From CAZBBC01 sp964489835 (GTDB lineage Bacteria > Calditrichota > Calditrichia > JAJRVZ01), in NCBI GenBank assembly GCA_964489835.1, contig CAZBBC010000208.1, positions 1 to 6,517 of the forward strand: 6,517 bases of DNA, given 5' to 3'. The notes under the pieces are model-generated. The model made no database searches, was not told the origin of the DNA, and saw only the letters and a list, made by a program, of their open reading frames with translations. Position numbers and translations under genes: made by a program. How positions within the stretch are numbered: position 1 is the stretch's first letter; the number at the start of each line of letters is the position of its first letter. Shown in pieces: positions 1 to 6,517 of the stretch.

Positions 1-31
1 TCTTTCTATTTCTTCAAGTTCGAACATCCCC
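1..31. repeat. Left copy of 31-bp direct repeat
   Basis: These 31 bases are identical to the last 31 bases of the window (6487-6517). The copy consists of a T/C-rich spacer, TCTTTCTATTTCTTCAAG, followed by the beginning of a C/G-run palindromic unit (ACATCCCC). Both copies touch a window edge, so the full repeat may be longer. It looks like a dispersed intergenic element seen twice. A circular molecule is less likely, because the assembly overlap seen elsewhere in this window is 55 bp, not 31. Confidence 0.85.
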
Positions 32-55
32 CTAACCCCCTTTGAAAGGGGGAAT
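24..55 (+). repeat. C/G-run palindromic intergenic repeat, unit A
   Basis: The unit reads ACATCCCCCTAACCCCC, then TTTGAAAGGGGGAA. Its core at 36-52 is a perfect inverted repeat: CCCCCTTT, a central G, AAAGGGGG. Units B and C at the right end share the layout C-run, short spacer, C-run, TTCAAA-like centre, G-run, AA. No T-run follows the stem on either strand, so it is not a canonical intrinsic terminator, although it lies about 90 bp downstream of the operon's last stop and could still stall or protect the transcript end. Elements of this appearance are common between genes in Bacteroidota-related genomes (general knowledge, not searched here). Confidence 0.75.
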
Positions 56-141
56 TAACTCAACGCTCTCCGTACTAATAGCTTTATAAATTTTTTGATT
101 TTCATTTTTTCCTATAACTTTTGACACTATCTTATTTGCAC
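56..141. other. AT-rich non-coding tail downstream of the operon
   Basis: This stretch lies between the stop codon of the GxGYxYP gene and repeat unit A. It is AT-rich, with T-runs near 91-112 on the plus strand. I see no hairpin followed by a T-run on the minus strand and no open reading frame with a ribosome binding site. Nothing else is supported here. Confidence 0.5.
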
Positions 142-2304
142 CTAAAACAGTTTATCCGACTGTCTGTATATCTTAAGAAACTGTTTTCCTATAAGGATAA
201 TATCCGCCCACTTGAAGGACATTTGATCCCAATTTTGCCACATATTGATCAATTTCTTAAAGGAATCAATTCCTGCCCATTTTCCGTACATTTTGACAAA
301 TTTTTCAACGGAATCTTTGCGCACATTCACATAAATACCCTGCAAATTAAGCACATTCTTCGCTAATCTAAACATATTTTCACAGAGCGCAAAGGCCAGA
401 ATATCCGCTTTATCTTCATCGGTAATTTTCTGTCCCAGCGCCAGTTGTGCTTCCTCCGCATTCATTTCTTCCAGGGCCTTTTTTTCACTGGGCGCCTCAA
501 TAATCGGAATCAATGTCTGAATGCTGCTCCTGGTACTTTGCCAGCCCGCCGGCGCTTCTTTGATCAGGATTTGTTCATTTCCTTTTCGGTTCGGATAAAG
601 ATCCTCAGTAATCAGCCCTTGTTTATGAGCACTTTTGATCAAATGCATAAAATCATCCAGACGCACATATTCGATATCATATTCTTTGATACTATCAATC
701 ACTTTCCTGATCCTGTCAACCTTGACGGCGATGTTTATCAGGGAGAAAATAAATAATGGTCGGTTCGGATTGGCTTCAATAAAACTCCTGATTGTATCCA
801 CATCATCTTTATCACCGCGATGAATGCCCTCCCCGCAAAAAACATAAGGTTTGTCACCAAAATTATAATGTGGTTCAAAAGCTGATTCGCCCATTCCACG
901 CACATAACCCAGACAATTATCCAATTCCTGGAAGAGAAGCGTATTGAACCCGGGCAGATCAACTTCCTGCCAGTTGGTATAGTCATTCCAGTTGGTAATG
1001 TTTACAATATCCAATCCACATTTTTGCATATAGAACTTGGTGTATTTGAGGAACTGGCGGGGATCGGCATACATATGCGGATAAGTATAGCCTGCCCCTG
1101 AAGGCCCGGCGATCATATAATCATTTTCTTTCATTTCATTAATATAATACAGATACATCGCAGGGGCCAGATCGGCCAGAAGGGGAAGAAATCCCCAGGT
1201 CATCGGAAAATTCCTTTTTTTATCCTTTCCCCAGTTCCCCATTTGCTGGTTGGCCATTACCCATAGGGCATCGCCATCGGTCATCATCCAGGCGATATAA
1301 ATTTTGTTTTTCTCAGCCACCAGATTTTTTCTGGTACTGGGCGTTTGTTTTGGGTAGGCACTTTTCTGTGGTCTTACACCACCGTGCAGCGTAAAATTGG
1401 GACTGCCGACGGCACAAATCGTATAGGCACTTTTGCGTGCTGCCCGGTCCACTGCCCAGTGTTCATGATCACGGGAATCATGCCAGCCCCAGACACCGGA
1501 TGGAAATTCAAGTTGATCGTATATTTTATCGAGTAGTCTATATTCCCTCCGCTGTCTGAGAGCGGCAGAAAGATCAACAGTAAAGGCTTTATTGGCTACC
1601 AGAAAATCACGGATATGAAAGGAACCCTCGCTTGGATGGTGGGGGTAATCGACGCAGCAGTCTCCCAGAATATGCCTGGAGCAGTCAACAAACAGATTCT
1701 CGAAAGCCCATTCATAGATCTCAACACGCCCCTGCCAGCGGCCGCGCAGATCTTCTTTCTGTTTCAATCCATATTTTTCGACCAGCGGGATCATTTCCGG
1801 TATAACAACCATCCAGTTTTCCAGGGATCCCCAGGTCTGGGCCACGTTCATGGTATCCGGCATACCAGGATCCGCGACAATATATCCGTCGATCAAGGGA
1901 CAGAATTCCTTTAATAATTGTTCGAAATCCGAACTATCACTAAAATTGAGGGGGTAGCCCTTTTTCTGATAAATACTCAGCCAGTCTATTTCAGAGGGCG
2001 AATATGTCAGGTATATGCGGGGCTCGATGCGGTTGACCAATCCCTGAAAAATGGAGAGCACGGATTTCATACGCCAGTGTTGATGGGGCGTTACATCAGC
2101 ACAAAGTGTGTTTAGATTTTGCAGATCAAATTTATGTATTTTTCCTGCTGCCTTGTACTTAAAAAAGATGTCATACGCTTTAGGCGTAAACAAAAAATCA
2201 CCTGTTTCGGAAGTACAGCTATAAAATTCAAGCGGCAATAAAGATAATCCGCCGATGGCCACAGAAGATTTAATAAAATCACGCCGATTGATCCATTTAC
2301 CCAT
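142..2304 (-). CDS. Tat-exported GxGYxYP-motif protein, putative glycoside hydrolase
   Basis: This is a 720-aa protein of the GxGYxYP family (N- and C-terminal GxGYxYP domains), which is named after a motif and has no biochemical function known to me; it is usually regarded as putative glycoside hydrolase. The motif is at residues 403-409 (GAGYTYP). An acidic TDGDAL motif (342-347) and GEGI (491-494) are probably in or near the same site. The N-terminus is a twin-arginine signal: NRRDFIK at 6-12, then a hydrophobic stretch at about 15-25. Cys30 follows (FYSC), but the lipobox is poor, so lipidation is uncertain. Roughly, 55-330 is the N-terminal part, 335-575 the motif-bearing C-terminal part, and 600-720 a helical tail with no recognisable domain. 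An upstream in-frame GTG (2310-2308) overlaps the Shine-Dalgarno and cannot be the start; ATG at 2304 sits 4 nt after GGAGGT. It is the second gene of the operon, 27 bp after the hydrolase stop. The stop is TAG at 144-142. Family call is firm; enzymatic role is inferred. Confidence 0.92.
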   Translation of the reverse strand: MGKWINRRDFIKSSVAIGGLSLLPLEFYSCTSETGDFLFTPKAYDIFFKYKAAGKIHKFDLQNLNTLCADVTPHQHWRMKSVLSIFQGLVNRIEPRIYLTYSPSEIDWLSIYQKKGYPLNFSDSSDFEQLLKEFCPLIDGYIVADPGMPDTMNVAQTWGSLENWMVVIPEMIPLVEKYGLKQKEDLRGRWQGRVEIYEWAFENLFVDCSRHILGDCCVDYPHHPSEGSFHIRDFLVANKAFTVDLSAALRQRREYRLLDKIYDQLEFPSGVWGWHDSRDHEHWAVDRAARKSAYTICAVGSPNFTLHGGVRPQKSAYPKQTPSTRKNLVAEKNKIYIAWMMTDGDALWVMANQQMGNWGKDKKRNFPMTWGFLPLLADLAPAMYLYYINEMKENDYMIAGPSGAGYTYPHMYADPRQFLKYTKFYMQKCGLDIVNITNWNDYTNWQEVDLPGFNTLLFQELDNCLGYVRGMGESAFEPHYNFGDKPYVFCGEGIHRGDKDDVDTIRSFIEANPNRPLFIFSLINIAVKVDRIRKVIDSIKEYDIEYVRLDDFMHLIKSAHKQGLITEDLYPNRKGNEQILIKEAPAGWQSTRSSIQTLIPIIEAPSEKKALEEMNAEEAQLALGQKITDEDKADILAFALCENMFRLAKNVLNLQGIYVNVRKDSVEKFVKMYGKWAGIDSFKKLINMWQNWDQMSFKWADIILIGKQFLKIYRQSDKLF

Positions 2305-2308
2305 ACGC

Positions 2309-2314
2309 ACCTCC
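2309..2314 (-). promoter_or_regulatory. Ribosome binding site of the GxGYxYP gene (decides its start)
   Basis: On the minus strand the sequence reads GGAGGT, then GCGT, then ATG. This strong Shine-Dalgarno is spaced correctly for the ATG at 2304. It excludes the longer reading from the GTG at 2310, because that codon shares bases with the GGAGGT itself. Confidence 0.8.
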
Positions 2315-2331
2315 GCTCTTTTTCTATTATT

Positions 2332-5300
2332 TTACGGTTTCCGGTATAACAATTTATCAGACGGAATCACCTGTTTGGGAATATCCGGTCCCTGATACAT
2401 CACGATCNNNNNNNNNNNNNNNNNNNNNNNNNNNNNNNNNNNNNNNNNNNNNNNNNNNNNNNNNNNNNNNNNNNNNNNNNNNNNNNNNNNNNNNNNNNNN
2501 NNNNNNNTTTATCAGACGGAATCACCTGTTTGGGAATATCCGGTCCCTGATACATCACGATCAGATTCTGACTGCCACCGCTGTCAAAATAGGTGACTCT
2601 TAACGGATGTATACCCGCTTCAAGTGTTATTTTCCCCTGCATTTCCTGATTGCCATGATTGCCGTCATTATCAACAATTTCGTCTTTACCGATGAATAAT
2701 TTGCTGCCATCATTGGAGTTGACATAAAAAGTGTATTCACCACCCCGTTCTATTTGCAGATATCCGCTGAATTCGAAGGCAAATTGTTCCGGACGTGTGT
2801 CTATTTTATCGAGATCAAAACTATATACGCGTCCTTTTCTGAGGGCTGGTAGTGATTGAAAATCCGGGAGATCATTCCATACGCCCTCATAGTAGACATA
2901 ATTCAGCCCGTTTCTCTTGCTGTCGAGTACATAGAAGGATTGCTCAACCACCGGACTATCCATCAGATCTTCTTTATAGGCCCGGGTTTTCAGAATAGTG
3001 CTCTGTTTTAAAATAAGAGGACCGGTATACAAGGGGGAAGATTTTACGGGCATGCTACCATCCAACGTATAGCGAACTTCCGCATTTTCAGTCTCCGTCA
3101 TTATTTTTACGGTCGCCGGAGAATCTATACTCCGGGTACCCTCCGCATCGATCAGCGGTTTGGCTACCTGGTAATCGCGGTAATATACTTTCTGCGGGGG
3201 ACCATCATATTCAATGACCATAAAATCATCAAACAATCCGTAATCTATAAAATCAAGATCGGTTCCCATCGGCTGATTTGGTGGTGCCGATTGAAATGAG
3301 GACGGCCAGGCGCTTCCGCGAAGGGGTCCGTTATAATGGGGACCCAGCAGATTCTTTAAAGTCCCATAGACGATAACCGATATTTCATTATCTCCATTTT
3401 TGATCCGATCTGTGATATCCAATTCAGCCGGGGACCAGCCGATGATCCCGGCATGTTTTTTATTGATCTTTACCTCGGCAACACATCCATACCATAGAGG
3501 TATCTTCACGATATATCTTTTTTGACCGGGTTTAATATGATAGTTCTTTGTATAGGAGACGCCATCAGAGTAATAGGGAAGACCCTGATTTCTCCAGCTT
3601 CCCATTGATAATTTGGAAGTGGGAATCAGTTTCCAACCTTTTTTCTGAGATTGCAGATTAAAATCACCCAAAATATAAACAGGCTCCAATTCCGAATGGA
3701 CCGACATGGGGGAGCCATTTATCGTCAGTACGTTTTTACCGGTGATTACATGTTTACCGATAGAGTAGACACCAAAAGCTCTGTCCAGCCAGTTCTCCTT
3801 TTGATCCGGCGTCACGAGATGGCCGTTAACGGAAAGTTTCCAGAGTTTGGGACGCTCAATGACAGCCTGCAGGGATGATTGGTCGACATCTTTGTCAATG
3901 ACAAAGGAAAAATCGGCTTGAAAACCACTGTCCTCAGAAAATTTATCCCGATCCAGTATCGAAGTTTTATATTGAACCGATTCACCCCAGGGATTCCCCT
4001 CAAAGCCATGGTGTTCGAAAATTTTATCAGCCGCTTTAAAAAAGTAAATATCTTTTTCAACCACGCCATTAAGTTTTAAATCACAATAATCAAGGGTCAG
4101 CGTATTGGGTGCTATTCTTTCTATTTTCATCTTCTCCGATTCAACCATTAGTTTAACGGCCGCAGGCGTACCCATCTCCGGTTGTGTGGAAGGCGTCTTC
4201 CCGATAAAGAGCAATAAACTGCCGGTCGGCGGCAGATCATAGGCAATTTCTATCGCAGAGCCCTTTGACTTCCAGGGGTAAGGCAGGGATAAACCATTTT
4301 CAGGATTAAATTCAACGGCAGATTTTCCTTTGATTACCAGGGACCCTGTCGACCAGGCATCAATGCTTGTATTGACAAGAAAAAGTAGATCACCGTCCGT
4401 TAATTCACGTCGATGGTGAAACAATATGCCACCAACTTTTTCAGGATGGTTAAATTGGATCCTGTCTGAGGTCAGCATATCAAGAATTCCGTTATCTTCT
4501 ATCGATTTTGCCGTAATCCACTTTTCCGGGTAATGATTGGCCAGCATTTTAAATTTATTAGTTAACGAGCCATCGATATATTGGGGAACATCGCTAAAAG
4601 AAAGGATTTTGCCACCATTCTTTAGATATTTTTCGACCAAAACCGCTGTTGGTTTATCCAGGTTATCCACACCGGCAGGAAGAATAAGAAGATTATACAA
4701 TCGCTCACCGACCACAAATTTATCTCCTACAATTTTACCATTATCCTTTATGATATTTTCTGATCCCAGATCATACTCGATCTGATATTTTTCAAGTTTG
4801 AAGACAAAATCCTGAAAGGTTTGACCCAAGAAAGAGAAATTCTTGTGTGGATTCCGGGTAGAATAATACATCCAGGCAGAGGTCGTTGGTTCCAAAACCA
4901 GGAGCCGGTTGACCTGTTTGCCGGACGACAGCGCCAGGGATAAACGGGCGAAATAATCACCCAGAACGTGATAAAATTTCCACCAGGGATCATGATAAGA
5001 GAAAGACTGCGGATGGTCCCGTTTACGCGCACCCTGGATCGTTATATAGGATAGATGCTGATTCAGGAAATTGACGCCAAGGACATATTCCCAGTCACCG
5101 ATCCGTTTCATATCCTCGAACCGCAAATCCCAGCCACCGGCACCATAAGTTTCACTTAATGTACGGGATCGTCCCATCTGGTTGGCGACACTGCTCAATT
5201 CCTTTACGGCACGAACATTACCAAACTGGGCATTGACTTTTTCACTGTATTGATTCATTAAGTCATCTATCGCCGGCATTTGGTGCCAGGCATACATGGC

Positions 5301-6329
5301 CATATTATCACCACCATGCCTGGGGTCCGGCCAGCCATGTTCCCAGTAATGACCGGTCCATAAAAGATTATTATCTTCACAATAATTAAAGTATGGTTTA
5401 CTCCACCGTTCAATAAACATTTCAAGCAATAAACCATAATAATTATGCCGGACCCGCTGCCAGTCTCCTGTCTCCTTAAAAAGAGAGGGAAGAGTGGTTT
5501 TAAGATCATATCCCCAGCGCTTATGAAATTCTGAAAACAAAGCCGGTGTCCAGCGAATACCACCTGGTGACTGTATGTTCGGTTCATCGGTAAAAATACC
5601 CGGGACAATTTTACCAAATTCATGACCGATCGCTTTCTCATAGCCTGTCATTGTCAGTTCCAGAAATTTTTCCGTAACACCCTCCAAAAGTAAATCAACA
5701 TAAGAGAAACCCCCGAACCAGGGAGATTTTTTCTCATAGATTTTTTTAAAAAGATAGTAATTACCTTCTTTGTTCTCCTCCTGTTTTAGTTGGGAGGTGA
5801 TGTCGATAAACTCTGAATTCACCTTTTTTAAGATCAGATAGTATTTCTCTCCTGCATTCACGGGCAACCGGTCAACCTCCTCCATTTCCAGTCCCTGGCC
5901 CTGGTTATAGGACTCCGGCATTTCTGCCGGAACATGCCCGCCGGCAAATCCACTGGGATATGAATTTTCATCATAGAGCCAGACTTTCATATCCAGTTCC
6001 TTTGCCTTGTCGACGGTATACCGGCATAATTCAAACCATCGATCGGAAAGATAAGGTGTGATCAGTCCGGGGCGGGGATGAATAAAAACACCATGAATGC
6101 CCCCGAATTTCATATCCTGCAGTTGTTCATCAATCAACTGTTCACTAACATCATCATTCCAAACCCATAGCGGGGCGCTGCTGTATTCAACCGGTGGAGA
6201 TTTGAATAAAGATTTTAAAGTCTCAAAGGTGTTTACAACGATCACGGGTTTATTTTCCATCGCTTCTATCCTGAAAATTAAACAGCCGATGAATATGATG
6301 ATGAATGGTAATAATTGACGCTTTTTCAT
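2332..6329 (-). CDS. Secreted GH106-like glycoside hydrolase with CHB_HEX_C-like and PA14 domains (interrupted by an assembly gap)
   Basis: A large extracellular glycoside hydrolase of the GH106 / alpha-L-rhamnosidase-like superfamily. Residues 1-23 are a Sec signal peptide with likely cleavage after IEA. The catalytic part (about 35-710) has the family's landmarks: PLWVWNDD (53-60), HPRPG (84-88), LYDENSYPSGFAGG (118-131), FTDEP (246-250), LSETYGAGGWD (391-401) and GARKRDHP (433-440). Glu249 and Glu393 are the best candidate catalytic acids. A GH2-type sugar-binding beta-sandwich covers about 900-1040 (KINKKHAGIIGWSPAELDIT). A chitobiase/hexosaminidase C-terminal-like domain follows (1065-1135; RYTLDGSMP), then PA14 (about 1140-1280; NSNDGSKLFIG, YQGPDIPKQVIP). 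Read literally, the frame runs into 100 N and stops at 2400. Merging the 55-bp duplicate around the gap gives 1280 aa ending DKLLYRKP, TAA at 2334-2332, a normal PA14 end. ATG 6329 has GGAG 7 nt upstream. First gene of the operon. Superfamily firm; rhamnosidase specificity not shown. Confidence 0.9.
2353..2407. repeat. Left copy of 55-bp contig-end duplication
   Basis: These 55 bases, TTTATCAGACGG through CACGATC, are identical to 2508-2562. They border the N run directly, and the match begins exactly at the first base after the gap and ends exactly at the last base before it. That is the mark of two contigs sharing one k-mer overlap that the scaffolder did not merge. It is not a biological repeat. 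On the minus strand they encode the PA14 tail, IVMYQGPDIPKQVIPSDK. Confidence 0.93.
2408..2507. other. Assembly gap of exactly 100 N, probably spurious
   Basis: A run of exactly 100 N is a common placeholder for a gap of unknown size. Because the flanks overlap by 55 identical bases, the true distance is most likely negative. Deleting 2408-2562 joins 2407 to 2563 and restores one open frame. 155 bases is not a multiple of three, so without the deletion the frame is shifted and a false stop appears at 2400. Confidence 0.93.
2508..2562. repeat. Right copy of 55-bp contig-end duplication
   Basis: Identical to 2353-2407. It encodes the last in-frame residues of the hydrolase before the gap, ending PSDK. 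This copy continues seamlessly into the upstream PA14 coding sequence, while the left copy continues into the gene's natural stop. Confidence 0.93.
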
Positions 6330-6412
6330 TTTTTATCTCCATGGTTTGATCTGTGGTGTGACAAGTTTTAATATATTTTCCATTTAACTTATTATTTTTA
6401 TTGGCTTAAAAA
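6330..6412 (-). promoter_or_regulatory. AT-rich leader of the operon, probable promoter region
   Basis: This stretch lies between the hydrolase start and the repeat cluster and is the only place in the window for the operon's promoter. On the minus strand it is strongly AT-rich (for example AATATATTAAAACTTGTC). I cannot identify a convincing sigma-70 pair or the Bacteroidota TTTG / TAnnTTTG pair, so no exact promoter is called. No operator palindrome or riboswitch-like structure stands out. Confidence 0.35.
6337..6340 (-). promoter_or_regulatory. Ribosome binding site of the GH106-like gene
   Basis: On the minus strand GGAG is followed by 7 nt (ATAAAAA) and the ATG at 6329. An earlier ATG overlapping this GGAG is out of frame by one base, so the start at 6329 stands. 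The lysine/arginine-rich start, MKKRQ, before a hydrophobic stretch agrees with it. Confidence 0.7.
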
Positions 6413-6445
6413 AACATCCCCTAGCCCTCTTCAAAGGGGGAATCG
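6413..6445 (+). repeat. C/G-run palindromic intergenic repeat, unit B
   Basis: The unit reads AACATCCCCTAGCCC, then TCTTCAAAGGGGGAATCG. It has the same layout and orientation as unit A: a C-run, CTAG/CTAA, a second C-run, a TTCAAA centre and a G-run. Its internal stem is imperfect. It abuts unit C, which has the opposite orientation. Confidence 0.7.
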
Positions 6446-6485
6446 GATCCTTCCCCCCTATGAAGGGGGGATTGAGGGGGGTGTG
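6446..6485 (-). repeat. C/G-run palindromic intergenic repeat, unit C (inverted)
   Basis: On the minus strand this reads ACACCCCCCTCAAT, then CCCCCCTTCATAGGGGGG, the same pattern as units A and B but inverted. Its own stem pairs 6453-6458 with 6465-6470 around a TATGAA loop. Units B and C meet at GGATCC (6445-6450) and together form a roughly 70-bp imperfect inverted repeat, comparable in design to paired inverted REP elements. Confidence 0.7.
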
Positions 6486-6486
6486 T

Positions 6487-6517
6487 TCTTTCTATTTCTT
6501 CAAGTTCGAACATCCCC
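6487..6517. repeat. Right copy of 31-bp direct repeat, start of a further palindromic unit
   Basis: Identical to 1-31. It starts one base after unit C and runs to the window edge, where a fourth unit in unit A orientation begins (ACATCCCC). The order unit C, T/C-rich spacer, unit A-type therefore exists at the right end and is probably what was cut off at the left end. Confidence 0.8.

Noticed and set aside
36..52. Intrinsic terminator at the end of the operon
   Set aside because: The stem is strong, but no T-run follows it on the minus strand (GGGGG is followed by TTAGGGGGATG), and it belongs to a repeat family that also occurs elsewhere in the window.
142..165. Similarity between the ends of the two genes (SDKLF and SDKLL, about 18 bp alike)
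   Set aside because: The match is short and imperfect and does not extend into the surrounding sequence; probably chance.
121..2115. Several plus-strand open frames (121-366, 445-756, 635-823, 1345-1536, 1615-1914, 1918-2115) and minus-strand frames at 738-986 and 1374-1577
   Set aside because: They lie wholly or mostly inside the GxGYxYP gene in other frames, have no ribosome binding sites or recognisable domains, and read like shadow translations.
2400..2402. Stop codon of the hydrolase at 2400
   Set aside because: It arises only because 100 N plus the duplicated 55 bases shift the frame. The natural stop is TAA at 2332-2334.
2353..2562. A biological tandem duplication of the PA14 tail
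   Set aside because: The identity is perfect, exactly 55 bp, ends precisely at both edges of a 100-N placeholder, and merging it restores a clean reading frame. A contig overlap explains all of this.
6280..6284. Lipoprotein signal at Cys16 of the hydrolase (FIGC)
   Set aside because: The -3 position is Phe, and strongly hydrophobic residues continue after the cysteine. Cleavage by signal peptidase I after IEA (residue 23) fits better.
3651..6318. Open frames inside the hydrolase gene (plus: 3651-3878, 3879-4079, 4537-4785, 6097-6318; minus: 3812-4069, 4748-5032, 5267-5641)
   Set aside because: All overlap the well-supported GH106-like coding sequence in other frames and have no family resemblance.
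1..6517. Circular plasmid or circular element, from identical ends
   Set aside because: The shared end is only 31 bp, shorter than the 55-bp overlap left by the assembler, and it is part of a repeat family with further copies. No replication or mobilisation gene is present.

Overview
The window carries two minus-strand genes that together read as one short operon for extracellular carbohydrate breakdown. Intergenic GC-rich palindromic repeats flank it on both sides, and one artificial assembly gap lies inside it. No RNA gene, CRISPR array, transposase or phage gene is visible.

Layout in transcription order (right to left). The right end, 6413-6517, holds a cluster of C/G-run repeats. About 80 bp of AT-rich leader (6330-6412) follows. 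Next comes a large secreted glycoside hydrolase of the GH106 / alpha-L-rhamnosidase-like superfamily, with a chitobiase C-terminal-like domain and a C-terminal PA14 domain. Its end is interrupted by exactly 100 N. The same 55 bases lie on both sides of the N run, so the two contigs almost certainly overlap and the gap is not real. Collapsing the overlap gives an intact protein of 1280 aa ending in DKLLYRKP, with its stop at 2332-2334. The second gene starts 27 bp later, at ATG 2304, behind a strong GGAGGT. It encodes a 720-aa Tat-exported protein with the diagnostic GxGYxYP motif (GAGYTYP), a family named only for that motif and regarded as putative glycoside hydrolase. A short non-coding tail and another copy of the C/G-run repeat close the left end.

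Organism (inference). GxGYxYP proteins, GH106-like enzymes with PA14 modules and C/G-run intergenic palindromes are the style of Bacteroidota and relatives in the FCB group (Ignavibacteria, Calditrichota, KSB1, Marinimicrobia and similar). Both genes have good Shine-Dalgarno sequences, which is unusual for classical Bacteroidia or Flavobacteriia and leans towards one of the less-studied FCB lineages. The 100-N gap and the 55-bp overlap suggest a short-read, possibly metagenome-assembled, scaffold.

How the genes may work together (inference). The first product is a Sec-exported multidomain hydrolase with carbohydrate-binding-type modules, probably acting on a rhamnose-containing or similar glycan. 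The second leaves the cytoplasm folded, by Tat, and would act on the same substrate or its products. No transporter, SusC/SusD pair, sulfatase or regulator lies in the window, so the substrate cannot be named.
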